Shown: positions 1 through 9,075 of the stretch, one piece after another | How positions within the stretch are numbered: position 1 is the first letter of the stretch | Layout of the letters: each line of letters begins with the position of its first letter | From: JAZDFC01 sp043808235 | GTDB lineage: Bacteria; Bacteroidota; Ignavibacteria; Ignavibacteriales; Melioribacteraceae | Length of the DNA stretch: 64,000 nucleotides | Assembly (NCBI GenBank): GCA_043808235.1 | Contig: JAZDFC010000083.1 | Coordinates: 12,952 to 76,951 of the forward strand | Reading direction: 5' to 3' | Translations under genes and position numbers: made by a program | Notes under the pieces: generated by a model | Databases searched by the model: none | The model's input: the letters and a program-made list of their open reading frames with translations, nothing else | Told to the model about the DNA's origin: nothing

Positions 1-693
1 AATGAAGCTGTAGATATTTCGGGTTGGATTTTTAAGGATGGAGATGAAGAGCATGAGTTTAATATTCCACAAAATACTGTTTTGGACGCCGGTGAATTTA
101 TTGTGCTTGTCAAAGATTCGGCCATGTTTACATCGTTCTTCCCAACGGTTAAAAATTACATCGGAGATTTCGATTTTAATTTAGCCAATAAAGGGGAGTT
201 GATTTGTCTGTACGATAAATATATGCAATTAGCCGACTCTTTAACTTATTCCGATTCCTCTCCCTGGCCGGATGAAGCTGATGGGACAGGCGCTACGTTA
301 GTGCTCAAAAATCCCAAGCGCGATAACTCACTCGCGGAGAATTGGGATGCCTCTTCGGGATTTGGCTCGCCCGGGATGCAGAATGATAATTTTACTAATA
401 TTAACAATAACCAAAATGCGAATATTCCGGTTGCGTTTGAGTTGTATCAAAATTATCCCAATCCTTTCAATCCAAAAACAATTATCAAATTTACTGTTCC
501 GGAAAAGTCGAATGTATCAATCCAAATATTTAATCAGTTGGGCGAGCTTGTCGCGTTGCTAATTCAAAAGGAATATTATCCCGGAATGTATAGCGTTGAA
601 TTCAATGGCGAAAATTTAGCGTCGGGAGTATATTTCTATAGAATGATATCCGGGAATTTTATTTCTGTGAAGAAGTTTATTTTGCTTAAGTGA
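1..693 (+). CDS. Lamin-tail-domain secreted protein with C-terminal sorting domain (5' partial)
   Basis: The reading frame is open from the first base, so the protein starts outside the window; 230 codons are visible. The first about 110 residues read as a lamin tail domain (an ISGW segment, then an AGEFIVLV strand, ending with WDASSGFGSPG). After an Asn-rich linker comes a type A sorting domain of the Ignavibacteria kind (NYPNPFNPKT, then GVYFYR near the end). In this lineage such domains mark cargo of the type IX secretion system or a similar outer-membrane route. The LTD is a beta-sandwich often joined to CotH kinases or nucleases, but the catalytic part, if any, lies upstream. The domain calls are strong; the function is unknown. 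Confidence 0.85.
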   Translation, partial: NEAVDISGWIFKDGDEEHEFNIPQNTVLDAGEFIVLVKDSAMFTSFFPTVKNYIGDFDFNLANKGELICLYDKYMQLADSLTYSDSSPWPDEADGTGATLVLKNPKRDNSLAENWDASSGFGSPGMQNDNFTNINNNQNANIPVAFELYQNYPNPFNPKTIIKFTVPEKSNVSIQIFNQLGELVALLIQKEYYPGMYSVEFNGENLASGVYFYRMISGNFISVKKFILLK

Positions 694-729
694 TTTTCGG
701 AACGAATGCCAATAACTTATTAATCACTT
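688..729. terminator. Possible shared terminator hairpin between convergent genes
   Basis: AAGTGATT at 688-695 pairs with AATCACTT at 722-729 across a 26-base spacer. The hairpin overlaps the stop codons of both convergent genes and is followed by TTTG on the + strand. The stem is AT-rich and the loop is long, so this is a weak call based on position and complementarity only. Confidence 0.3.
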
Positions 730-2130
730 TTGTTTGACGAAGGTTATTTCTTTTTCACTCAATTTGAAAATCCCGTGCGTAAGCTCTTCTTTTACCTGAA
801 ATACTGCATTTTTTATTTTAATTACACAACCGGGAAAGATAGTTTTATTTACATGTACTTCCGGATTCGCAACATCATAATATGCTTTTTCTATTTCTGC
901 AAGATCGGTTCTGAGCCGTTCCAAATGCTCAATGCTTCTTTGCCACTGATTTTTTAACGCAACAAGATGTTTGTTCTGAAGATTACCGGCAGATGCATGT
1001 GCCATTAATGTAATCTTTTTCTTCAACTCATCCATATCCTTTTCGGCATCTGTTAACTCGGCCCCTTTATGTAGATACTTTTCCTTGAGCGCTAAAACCA
1101 CTCCTACTTCAATTTCGGTATGGATATTATATAAATTACCAATCGAAGGAGCGCTTACAGTATTTGTAGCAGTAATTTTCCCGCCGACTATAACACCATA
1201 TTCTTTTAATATTTTAACCTCATTATCGCTTTCAATCCAGCAATTTCTTATTTCTGTATTAGCGAAAACACTACCGTGACATTTAATGTGCTGGTTATTT
1301 ATATACCCGGAATGTAAATCGCCTCCGGCTTTAATCAATAATTTCTCGTCGCCTATGATTCCGGATTTCACAGTTAATGTCCCATCACACGAAATAACGG
1401 CATGCTCAACAACGCCTTTTATTTCAACGTTGTATGGAGTTGTTACAGAGAATCCTGGTTTAACATCGCCTTTGATTTCTATAGAGCTTTTTGCGTGAAT
1501 GTTGCCGGTTGAATAATCCACAGAGCCCTGTATTACATAGAGCTGTTTAACCTCGAATGTATTCCCGGAGGTATTATAACATATAATTCCATCCGTTGCG
1601 GATTTTATTAATAGACTATCGTCGGCGTCTTTGTAAGTCCCTTGACCCGCTGTAACCATAGCTATATCTTTACCAAGGATAGCTGGAATTTCATTCCCAT
1701 AAACATCTATGCCCGTTGAGCCAAGAGTCGCGGTAAATTTTTTAACTAATGGTGTATCTTTTTCAACACTATTTACTACATGAACCTCTTTAAAATCAAG
1801 GTGCCCATTTGAAGTAACTTCCGGTTTAAGAGATTTATCAGTAGAAACGAAAAACTCTAATCTTGCGGATTCGCCGGGTTCCGGAGGTTTGCCTTCGGCA
1901 ATTAAAAATTTCTCGTTCCATTTATTTTCAGTGATAATATTCTGAAGTACATCCTCTTTTATACCGTACTTGATTCCACTGATATTAAGTATTTCTAAAA
2001 CGGACTGGAGAGTTAGTGATTGGATTTCGTCGGTGTCTGGCTCTTTCACAGTCAGAAATACTTTCATCTTCTTCTCTACAACTTCTATTTTTATTAAGTG
2101 TAGAATTTTATTTTGAGGATTATCAGTCAA
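724..2130 (-). CDS. FapA/DUF342 family protein
   Basis: The 468-residue protein matches the FapA (DUF342) family. A mixed N-terminal domain of about 170 residues carries the segment IEVVEKKMKVFLTV typical of its start. It is followed by a long run of short beta-strands (TGNIHAKSSIEIKGDVKPG, then repeated V-I-G-D/G-x-I turns) that forms the single-stranded beta-helix of this family, and a helical region around residues 345-410. FapA proteins are cytoplasmic; one Vibrio member acts in flagellar assembly and polar localisation, but many relatives occur in genomes without flagella and have no known role. The start is TTG, preceded by GGAG at a 5-base spacing; an internal ATG at codon 22 would cut into the domain. 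No flagellar gene is nearby. Confidence 0.82.
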   Translation of the reverse strand: MTDNPQNKILHLIKIEVVEKKMKVFLTVKEPDTDEIQSLTLQSVLEILNISGIKYGIKEDVLQNIITENKWNEKFLIAEGKPPEPGESARLEFFVSTDKSLKPEVTSNGHLDFKEVHVVNSVEKDTPLVKKFTATLGSTGIDVYGNEIPAILGKDIAMVTAGQGTYKDADDSLLIKSATDGIICYNTSGNTFEVKQLYVIQGSVDYSTGNIHAKSSIEIKGDVKPGFSVTTPYNVEIKGVVEHAVISCDGTLTVKSGIIGDEKLLIKAGGDLHSGYINNQHIKCHGSVFANTEIRNCWIESDNEVKILKEYGVIVGGKITATNTVSAPSIGNLYNIHTEIEVGVVLALKEKYLHKGAELTDAEKDMDELKKKITLMAHASAGNLQNKHLVALKNQWQRSIEHLERLRTDLAEIEKAYYDVANPEVHVNKTIFPGCVIKIKNAVFQVKEELTHGIFKLSEKEITFVKQK

Positions 2131-2309
2131 TCTGACTCCATTGAATTAAAAATCCATAGCAGTTATAATAAAGAATTAACAATATTTGAGGAACATGCTT
2201 ATTAAAAAGATACTATTATTTCTATTTTAAATTACAATAAAAAAAGATATTCTTCAAAGTTTACCATTCCATTTTTGATAATATTAATCGGAAGTCTGTC
2301 TTCGCTTGC

Positions 2310-3536
2310 TTATTGCGGTATGTGATCTCTGTACGTATTTTCCAATGACTCGTTCTTAGATTTATACTCATTGTAATATCTTTTCTTACTTCCTTCATAA
2401 CTGTCAATCTGTAAAAGCACACCTTCCAGTTTTCCGTTAACCAATGGTGTTCTTTTTGAAGTTTTTAATCCAATAAACTTTCGCAGCGATGGATCGCCGG
2501 TGTAAATGTATGCTGAAGTGCCTTTGCATTTTTGCTTAATGAAATCACCCAATTCGGTATACAGTTTTCGTACTTCCTCAATTTCTCCAAGACGAATTCC
2601 ATAAGGGGGATTTGTTATCAATATTCCATTCTCAAATTGTTTAACATGTTGAAAAGGATGACACGACAATTCGATCGCGTCAGAAAATTGCAGGCGCGAT
2701 AAATTTTCTTTTGCGATATTAATTGTTTTTTGAGATTTATCGCTGCCGATAATAAGGCCTTTGGGTAATGGACGAATATTTTTATCACACTCAGCTTTAA
2801 CTTTTTCCCAAATCCTTTTATTAAAATCGGGCATGTAAAAAAATCCAAAATTAATCCTAATAATCTGAGCGGGAATCCGACAATAATGCATTAACGCTTC
2901 GCAAAGGATTGTACCGGAACCGCACATACAGTCCCATAGCTGATTTTCACCGTTCCATTTGCTCAAACGAATGATAGCTGCGGCGAGAGTTTCCTGCATT
3001 GGAGCTTCTCCTGCAAGCAATCTGTAACCTCGTTTATGAAGCGATTCGCCGGATGTGTCGAGACTGATTGTAGCCACGTCTTTCTCAACATGAAGATTGA
3101 ATCGTACATGCGGATTTTCCACATTTACATCCGGGCGTTTGCCTTTACTGATTCTCCTAAAATAATCGACTATCCCATCCTTCAAATACTGCGAGGCGGA
3201 TAATGAATTATTTATTCTACTATTAGATACGGAAGCAGTAATTGCAAAGGTTTTATCAATAGAAAATATTTCTTCCCAGCGAATGTTCTCAGCTGCTCTT
3301 CTCAATTGTTTAACATCATTGCAGTGGAAAGACGATAACGGCGCCAACACTCGTGATATTAAACGTGATGTGTAATTTATTCTGTACAACGTGGAAGCAT
3401 CAGCTTTAAAATAAATTCCCCGGTATGCGACTTTTGTATTCGCAGCGCCAAGCTCAATAAGTTCGGTTTCGCAAAGCTCCTCCATCATGCCGGGAACTTG
3501 TGCAAAGAATTCGTTTTTCTTTTGATAATCGTACAT
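2310..3536 (-). CDS. THUMP-domain class I RNA methyltransferase (RlmL N-terminal-half/YpsC type)
   Basis: This 408-residue protein fits the family that makes N2-methylguanosine in 23S rRNA using S-adenosylmethionine. A THUMP RNA-binding domain spans about residues 45-155. The Rossmann methyltransferase domain follows, with the SAM-binding motif WDCMCGSGTILCEALM, an acidic strand (IIGSDKSQ) and the catalytic motif NPPYG near residue 310. The length equals the first half of E. coli RlmL, without the fused RlmK domain, as is usual outside gammaproteobacteria. It has no signal peptide and is a cytoplasmic housekeeping gene, unlike the exported proteins that follow. The exact modified base cannot be assigned from the sequence. 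Confidence 0.88.
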   Translation of the reverse strand: MYDYQKKNEFFAQVPGMMEELCETELIELGAANTKVAYRGIYFKADASTLYRINYTSRLISRVLAPLSSFHCNDVKQLRRAAENIRWEEIFSIDKTFAITASVSNSRINNSLSASQYLKDGIVDYFRRISKGKRPDVNVENPHVRFNLHVEKDVATISLDTSGESLHKRGYRLLAGEAPMQETLAAAIIRLSKWNGENQLWDCMCGSGTILCEALMHYCRIPAQIIRINFGFFYMPDFNKRIWEKVKAECDKNIRPLPKGLIIGSDKSQKTINIAKENLSRLQFSDAIELSCHPFQHVKQFENGILITNPPYGIRLGEIEEVRKLYTELGDFIKQKCKGTSAYIYTGDPSLRKFIGLKTSKRTPLVNGKLEGVLLQIDSYEGSKKRYYNEYKSKNESLENTYRDHIPQ

Positions 3537-3741
3537 ATTTCGATATCCCTTTTGGATTAATCATACTGTTAAAAATCAAATTCACATCCGATTCAAAATT
3601 ACCGAAATTATTTCGGAATATCTTTTAATGAGTGACTATCGAATAGAACATTTATTCTGCCCAAAACTATTTGGGTATTACAAAGCTGGTTAAAAATTTT
3701 TTTTCCGCCGGGAATATTCATATTTTTTAAGCGGAGTATCT

Positions 3742-5517
3742 TTGTTTAATGATATGTTGAAAAAAATATTATTTCTTGTTGTACTTATAAATATTACAAT
3801 CCCGGCAGAAGTTCCTTCCGAAATCATCAAGTATAATTTCGATAAAGATAGATTTATACGGATCGCTCAATTCAAATTTCATGAGGGAGACGACACAAAT
3901 TGGTCTAAGATAAACTTTGATGATTCTCAATGGCAGAGTAAAATTCTTATCGATATCAGTTCGATTGAAGATGAAAAATATTGGCTCAGGCTGATAATTG
4001 ATTGCAGCGGCGATGTTAGGAATGATCATATTTTAGGATTGTTTGTTATGAACATTCCCTCGGCTTTAGAAATTTATTGGAATGGCTCGTTGATCGGTAA
4101 GAACGGTATAATCGGTAACGGGCATTATTCAAATCAAGCCGGGAAAGTACGCAGCAGCATGATGATTGGAAGCAGTAATGTGAAGACCGGTGCTAACATA
4201 TTGGCAATTCGCATTTCCAATTTCGATAATTTGAAAACGAATTTTTATTCCAGTATTATTATTGGCAGCAACCCCGTATTACAGGCTTATCGAATCAACA
4301 AAGTATCCGAGAATGTTTTTTATATGGGGGTGTTTTTTACGGCAACTCTTTTCTGCATTGCTGTGTTCATAGGCGGATGGAGGCATAAGTCGTTTTTAAT
4401 TTTAGGCGCAAATACATTTTTCATGTTCCTTATTAGCCTTTGGGGGTACTTAATTCATCAGGAACTTATTACGGTAAATCTGTTCAATACACTTGATCCA
4501 TTTTTCTATTATGGATTGACTATTGCCGATATAATTCTGATCCTTTTTATTCTACACTTTTTTGAACTTCATAAAAAGTGGCACTATTTAATTCCTCCCG
4601 TAATCATATTTGTAATTTATCTGATAGTTCCATTAGAATTGTCAGATTTATTAAACATTAGAAATATCACTATAATTTTATACATGTATGGTTCATGGAT
4701 AATTCTAAGTCGATTGAAAGAAAATATTCCGGGGACTTACCCTTTGCTTTCAGCCATACTATTGATGCTGGGTCAGAATGTATTTTCACTAATTAGTGAT
4801 TTCTTTAAAGTGGGAGGTTTACCGTTTTTAATCAATTTTATTTTTAATATACTAACAACATCACTCATTATAATTGCCGTTAGTAGAAAAATTCAACAGC
4901 AGACTAAACGCTACCATGAAATGCTGCTAAAAGCACAGCGACTTGAAGCTGAATTGCTGAAGAAAAGTATTCAGCCTCATTTTATTTCGAATACACTTTT
5001 ATCGCTTAAATCATGGTTGACTAATGATCCATCCAAAGCAGAAAAATTAATCGAAGCATTATCCGAAGAATTTGATATTATAAATCAGGTCTCTTCGGAA
5101 AAAGAAGTGCCCATCGAGAAAGAAATTGAATTATGTAATTATCACCTCGAGCTTATGGGTTATAGGAGGGATGCAAGTTATAAGTTAAGTACCATGGGTG
5201 TTAATCCGAATAATAAGATACCGCCGATGATATTTCACACCTTGATTGAGAACGGATTGACGCACGCTTACAAACCCAAAGAAAATGGTGTGTTCACATT
5301 AATTTCAGAAAATGGAAATAGTTTCACAAAATATATATTAAAAAATGACGGGTCCCGATTTAAACGATATGCCGATCAATCGACTGAAAAAATAGAAGAA
5401 GGATTGGGTATCAAATATGTGAAATATAGATTGGAAGAAAACTACCCGGGCAAATGGGAAATGAACTATGGTTTGAATAACGGATTTTGGGAAGTAATTA
5501 TTAAAATTTATTCTTGA
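3742..5517 (+). CDS. LytS-like sensor histidine kinase with periplasmic sensor domain and membrane bundle
   Basis: Domains in order: a signal peptide, an exported beta-sandwich of about 150 residues (WYWxxxL-like strands and an IYWNGSLIGKNG turn, as in 7TMR-DISM or sugar-binding folds), about seven membrane segments between residues 195 and 385, a short coiled coil, and a His_kinase (LytS/YehU) domain. The phospho-acceptor His is in QPHFISNTL, the N box is FHTLIENGLTHAY and the G box is EEGLGIKYVKYRL. The LytTR regulator follows 7 bases downstream, so the two form a phosphorelay pair. A TTG start at 3742 has GGAG 5 bases upstream, the spacing used by neighbours; ATG at 3754 is the alternative and gives the same signal peptide. 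It is paralogous to the kinase at 56046-57815. The signal sensed is unknown. Confidence 0.88.
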   Translation: MFNDMLKKILFLVVLINITIPAEVPSEIIKYNFDKDRFIRIAQFKFHEGDDTNWSKINFDDSQWQSKILIDISSIEDEKYWLRLIIDCSGDVRNDHILGLFVMNIPSALEIYWNGSLIGKNGIIGNGHYSNQAGKVRSSMMIGSSNVKTGANILAIRISNFDNLKTNFYSSIIIGSNPVLQAYRINKVSENVFYMGVFFTATLFCIAVFIGGWRHKSFLILGANTFFMFLISLWGYLIHQELITVNLFNTLDPFFYYGLTIADIILILFILHFFELHKKWHYLIPPVIIFVIYLIVPLELSDLLNIRNITIILYMYGSWIILSRLKENIPGTYPLLSAILLMLGQNVFSLISDFFKVGGLPFLINFIFNILTTSLIIIAVSRKIQQQTKRYHEMLLKAQRLEAELLKKSIQPHFISNTLLSLKSWLTNDPSKAEKLIEALSEEFDIINQVSSEKEVPIEKEIELCNYHLELMGYRRDASYKLSTMGVNPNNKIPPMIFHTLIENGLTHAYKPKENGVFTLISENGNSFTKYILKNDGSRFKRYADQSTEKIEEGLGIKYVKYRLEENYPGKWEMNYGLNNGFWEVIIKIYS

Positions 5518-5524
5518 GATTTAC

Positions 5525-6220
5525 ATGCGCATTTTAATATTAGAAGATGAACCTCCAATAGCTGATTACATCAAAGCTTCCACTATTGCATTACTTCGAG
5601 ATAAAGTAAAGAGCATCGATGTTTTATATACACTAGAGGAAGCAAACGATTTTTTAAAAACGAATAAAATTGATTTGTGCTTACTGGACCTGAATTTGAG
5701 CGGTGAGGATGGTTTCGAAATATTAAAAAAATTTACTTCGATGTCCTTTCATACTATCATAATATCGGCTCATACCGAGTTGGCAATTAAGGCTTATGAA
5801 TACGGAGTTATAGATTTTATCCCAAAGACACTAAAAATAGACCGGCTTAAATTAGCATTTGATAGGTATATGGGATTAGCGTCGGGAACCGAGAGCGCTA
5901 AATATTTGGTCACCCGGAAAAATAATAAAAATATCTTGATCCCGATTGATGAGGTTATTTATTTAAAAGCAGATAGATATTTGGTTGAAGCCCATCTTCT
6001 TAATGAGAAGATTGAAATAATTGACAAACCTTTAAACAACCTTGAAAATATTCTTCCCCAAAAAATGTTTAGAATACACCGTTCGTTTATTGTGAATCTT
6101 GATTTTATTCAGTCATTTGAACATACAGGTCATAGTAATTATGAATTAAAATTGAAATCCGGATTCAAACTCCCCATTAGTAGATCCCGTTATAAATTGT
6201 TGAAGCAGAAATTCATCTAA
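5525..6220 (+). CDS. LytTR-family response regulator
   Basis: The 231-residue cytoplasmic regulator has a receiver domain (residues 1-120, acidic pocket E7-D8, phospho-acceptor D55 in LLDLNLSGEDG) and a C-terminal LytTR DNA-binding domain (about 130-231, with the family hallmark FRIHRSFIVNL). The Lys after the fourth strand is followed by Thr (IPKT) rather than the usual Pro. It is co-transcribed with the upstream LytS-like kinase. LytTR proteins bind pairs of direct repeats about two helical turns apart. Repeats with 20-base periodicity lie 40 bases downstream (6260-6292), before the next gene. The paralogous regulator is at 55341-56042. Confidence 0.92.
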   Translation: MRILILEDEPPIADYIKASTIALLRDKVKSIDVLYTLEEANDFLKTNKIDLCLLDLNLSGEDGFEILKKFTSMSFHTIIISAHTELAIKAYEYGVIDFIPKTLKIDRLKLAFDRYMGLASGTESAKYLVTRKNNKNILIPIDEVIYLKADRYLVEAHLLNEKIEIIDKPLNNLENILPQKMFRIHRSFIVNLDFIQSFEHTGHSNYELKLKSGFKLPISRSRYKLLKQKFI

Positions 6221-6259
6221 TATTTTTACTCTTCTATTTTACCTATTCCCCTCAGCATT

Positions 6260-6390
6260 TAGCTATTCGGAGAAATATATAGCCATTCGGAGGAGATTCA
6301 CGACCGCAATAACTTGCATTCCGTCCAAAATCATGTCTTTAGATAAAATAATTGCGATTTATTAAAGTATGTGATTTACGTGGCGAAGCT
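6260..6390 (+). promoter_or_regulatory. Candidate LytTR-type control region upstream of the FG-GAP gene
   Basis: The gap 6221-6616 holds no gene. It contains TAGCTATTCGGAG (6260-6272) and TAGCCATTCGGAG (6280-6292), a 12 of 13 match exactly 20 bases apart, and at 6371-6390 the box GTGATTTACGTGGCGAAGCT. The same box, read in the direction of the downstream gene, occurs at 55167-55148 and 53268-53249 with 3-5 differences. Repeat spacing of two helical turns next to a LytTR gene suggests an operator, but binding is inferred. Confidence 0.5.
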
Positions 6391-6616
6391 GTGCCAATTT
6401 GAGAAATAAAAGATAGTATTAAATATTAAAAGTAAAAATTTTTCGACGACATTGAGAACATATTTACTTCGTTCAGAGTTTATTCTGCAAAGCAATCTGT
6501 CTATTCCAGCTCAAATTAAAAATAATGCTTTGGCAAAAACGTCTCTCAGTGACACAGATTACCTTATCAACCTTGACTTATTAATAATTTATTAACTTTT
6601 CCATTTGGGAGTATTT

Positions 6617-8065
6617 ATGCTGAATACAACGAAATTACTTTCTCTTACGCTGGTTTTTATAATAAACTCAGTAAACATTATATCCGGTCAATCGATTTCT
6701 TTTACTAAAAGCGCCCAGACGTTTCCACCATCTGTTACATTTGAAGTTATTTTGGAAGATGTCGATAACGATGGAGATTTAGACGCAGTGTTCTCGAACA
6801 TGGAATTTTACAACTGCCAAATATGGTTAAATGATGGTTCCGGAATTTTTACAAATTCCGGTCAAAATTTAACTCAACAAGCTCATGGCGTTGCTTTAGG
6901 TGATCTTGATGGAGATAGTGATCTTGATCTATTTGTGACATGCGCGCATTTTTATAGTGCGGGGTGGTCTTATAAACCAAGCAAAATTTATTTCAATGAT
7001 GGAAACGGTATTTTTACTGATTCCGGTCAAGACTTAAACGACACTAATATAAGCGGCAATTTAGTTGAACTTATTGACGTAGATAATGATAACGATCTTG
7101 ATGCGTATGTTGTTTATTATCCTCCGCCGGGCAAACTTTTCATCAATGACGGAACGGGAATTTTTACAGATAGCGGACAGGACCTTCCATTTTGTGCAAG
7201 CTGGGGGGATTTAGATAGTGACGGTGATTTAGATTTCTTTGTAAAAGACGAAGGGAGTGGCTACAGGGTAATGTTAAATGACGGTACTGGAAATTTTATT
7301 GAAGGCTGGTCGACGATAGATATTGATGCAACGATGGATTACAACAGCAGTGCACTTGAAGATTTTGATAATGATGGCGATCTCGATGTTTTGATTACAA
7401 ATGGAACACATACCGATGCTAAGCCATTCAAAATTCTATCCAATGATGGCAATGGTAATTTTTTAGATATTGGTACTGAATACGGTTTAATAAACGTTGC
7501 ATGGATTCGTATCGGAGATTTTAATAATGATGCCATTCCGGATGTTTTCTTTTCCATTGTAGATAATCCGAACCAGATTTGGTTGAATGATGGCAATGGT
7601 AATTTTATTGATAGCGGATTGAGAATGAGCGGGAATACAAAAACCAGAGGCAGCTCTTTGGGAGACTTAGATAACGATGGAGATTTGGATATTTTCGTGG
7701 GTATTTATGACCGGGTATCAAATGAAATTTGGTTTAATGATACGGTAACTACAATTGAAACAAACGATTTGAACCCATTGCCAGAGGATTTTAAATTATT
7801 TCAAAACTACCCGAATCCTTTTAATCCGGAAACAAAAATTGAATATTCACTTTCCGAAATTGGTCGTGTTATTATTTCCGTTTACGATTTACTTGGAAGT
7901 GAAATAACCACTTTAGTTGATAAGTTAGAGCATCCCGGAAAATATAATTTTACATGGAATCCAACCGGAGAAATTTCGGGAATTTATTTTATAAAAATGG
8001 ATGTGTTCAATTTAGATAGAGATGTAAACCACACACAGACAATTAAAGTAACTTTTTTAAAATAG
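6617..8065 (+). CDS. Secreted seven-bladed FG-GAP/VCBS propeller with sorting domain
   Basis: A signal peptide is followed by seven acidic calcium-loop repeats of the FG-GAP/VCBS type (DVDNDGDLDAVF, DLDGDSDLDLFV and similar), each paired with an IWLNDGxGxF strand. This gives a seven-bladed integrin-like propeller over about residues 25-370. The C-terminal 90 residues form an Ignavibacteria sorting domain (NYPNPFNPET, YDLLGSEITTLV, GIYFIKM), so the protein is expected at the cell surface or released. The ATG at 6617 is chosen because GGGAG sits 5 bases upstream; an in-frame TTG at 6605 precedes that site. It is the first gene of the + strand block and lies behind the candidate control region. 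Its ligand is unknown. Confidence 0.87.
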   Translation: MLNTTKLLSLTLVFIINSVNIISGQSISFTKSAQTFPPSVTFEVILEDVDNDGDLDAVFSNMEFYNCQIWLNDGSGIFTNSGQNLTQQAHGVALGDLDGDSDLDLFVTCAHFYSAGWSYKPSKIYFNDGNGIFTDSGQDLNDTNISGNLVELIDVDNDNDLDAYVVYYPPPGKLFINDGTGIFTDSGQDLPFCASWGDLDSDGDLDFFVKDEGSGYRVMLNDGTGNFIEGWSTIDIDATMDYNSSALEDFDNDGDLDVLITNGTHTDAKPFKILSNDGNGNFLDIGTEYGLINVAWIRIGDFNNDAIPDVFFSIVDNPNQIWLNDGNGNFIDSGLRMSGNTKTRGSSLGDLDNDGDLDIFVGIYDRVSNEIWFNDTVTTIETNDLNPLPEDFKLFQNYPNPFNPETKIEYSLSEIGRVIISVYDLLGSEITTLVDKLEHPGKYNFTWNPTGEISGIYFIKMDVFNLDRDVNHTQTIKVTFLK

Positions 8066-8081
8066 ATGGAGACAAATCAAA

Positions 8082-8972
8082 ATGAAATCTAACAAAACAA
8101 TTTCGTTTCTCGTGATGGCATTGCTACTTAATTGTTGCACCGAAGCATCGAACCCGGAAAATTTTGCTGAAGTAACCCTGGCTTTTTACTCCGACCGCGA
8201 TGGTAACCCGGAAGTATATGCAATGAATAGCGACGGTTCGGGTCAAATAAATTTAACAAATAATCCGGCAGCTGATTTGTGTCCGGCAATTTCACCGGAT
8301 GGGAAACAAATTCTATTCCTTTCAAACCGGGATGGAAACCAGGATATCTATATTATGAATTCCGATGGCACGGATGTACGAAGATTTATTAACTCGTCAA
8401 CCGCTGTAGAACATCCGTCTTGGTCGCCGGACGGTTCGAAAATATTTTACATAAAAGATTACGGAAACAAAACCGAAATTTGGGTAATGAAGTCTGACGG
8501 TTCGAATTCGCAACAGCTAACTAATAATAATGCGCGGGACGAAAGACCAATACTATCTCCCGACGATCAGACAATTCTTTTCATGTCCAACCGCGACGGT
8601 AATTATGAGATTTATATGATGGATATTGACGGAAAGAATCAAAGAAGAATTACGAACACTCCTCGGCAGGAGATATTCCCGGTCTGGTCGCCGGATGGAA
8701 GTAAAATTGCATACGGTCAAAATTATTTTAGCGAAGGCAAACCGCAGGCTGACATTCATATTTGTAATATCGATGGAAGCGGTGATGTTACTCTTACAGA
8801 TTCTCCCGGCAGAGATGAAAATCCGTGTTGGTCGCCCGATGGGAAGTCAATAATTTTACAGAGCGAAAGGGACGGCAATTTTGAAATTTATAAAATGAAC
8901 TCCGACGGAACGGAACAACAAAGATTAACTTATGATGCCGGATGGGATGGCTGGGCCGATTGGAAAAAATAA
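8082..8972 (+). CDS. TolB-like WD40/PD40 propeller, probable lipoprotein
   Basis: This 296-residue protein starts with a hydrophobic segment ending in LLLNCC (Cys18/19). That is a loose lipobox, so lipoprotein anchoring is likely but not certain. The rest is six TolB-type repeats with the core SPDGxxIxFxSxRDGNxEIYxMNxDG, a six-bladed propeller as in TolB or DPP IV-like proteins. There is no TolB N-terminal domain and no Pal or TolA gene nearby, so it should not be taken for the Tol system. It lies 16 bases after the preceding gene and is probably in the same transcript. Confidence 0.82.
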   Translation: MKSNKTISFLVMALLLNCCTEASNPENFAEVTLAFYSDRDGNPEVYAMNSDGSGQINLTNNPAADLCPAISPDGKQILFLSNRDGNQDIYIMNSDGTDVRRFINSSTAVEHPSWSPDGSKIFYIKDYGNKTEIWVMKSDGSNSQQLTNNNARDERPILSPDDQTILFMSNRDGNYEIYMMDIDGKNQRRITNTPRQEIFPVWSPDGSKIAYGQNYFSEGKPQADIHICNIDGSGDVTLTDSPGRDENPCWSPDGKSIILQSERDGNFEIYKMNSDGTEQQRLTYDAGWDGWADWKK

Positions 8973-9075
8973 TTAATGCAATAAACTGATTACATATTTG
9001 CCGGAGGCAATTTATTGGCTCACGAATTCGATGATTTGTTTTTATTTTCATATGTAAAATTTCAGCGGAGTTGCA

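Noticed and set aside
724..2130. Flagellar gene cluster, from the FapA-like gene
   Set aside because: No flagellar neighbours; the DUF342 family is common in non-flagellated bacteria.
8082..8972. TolB of the Tol-Pal system
   Set aside because: Only the propeller is present; the TolB N-terminal domain and the tol-pal neighbours are missing.
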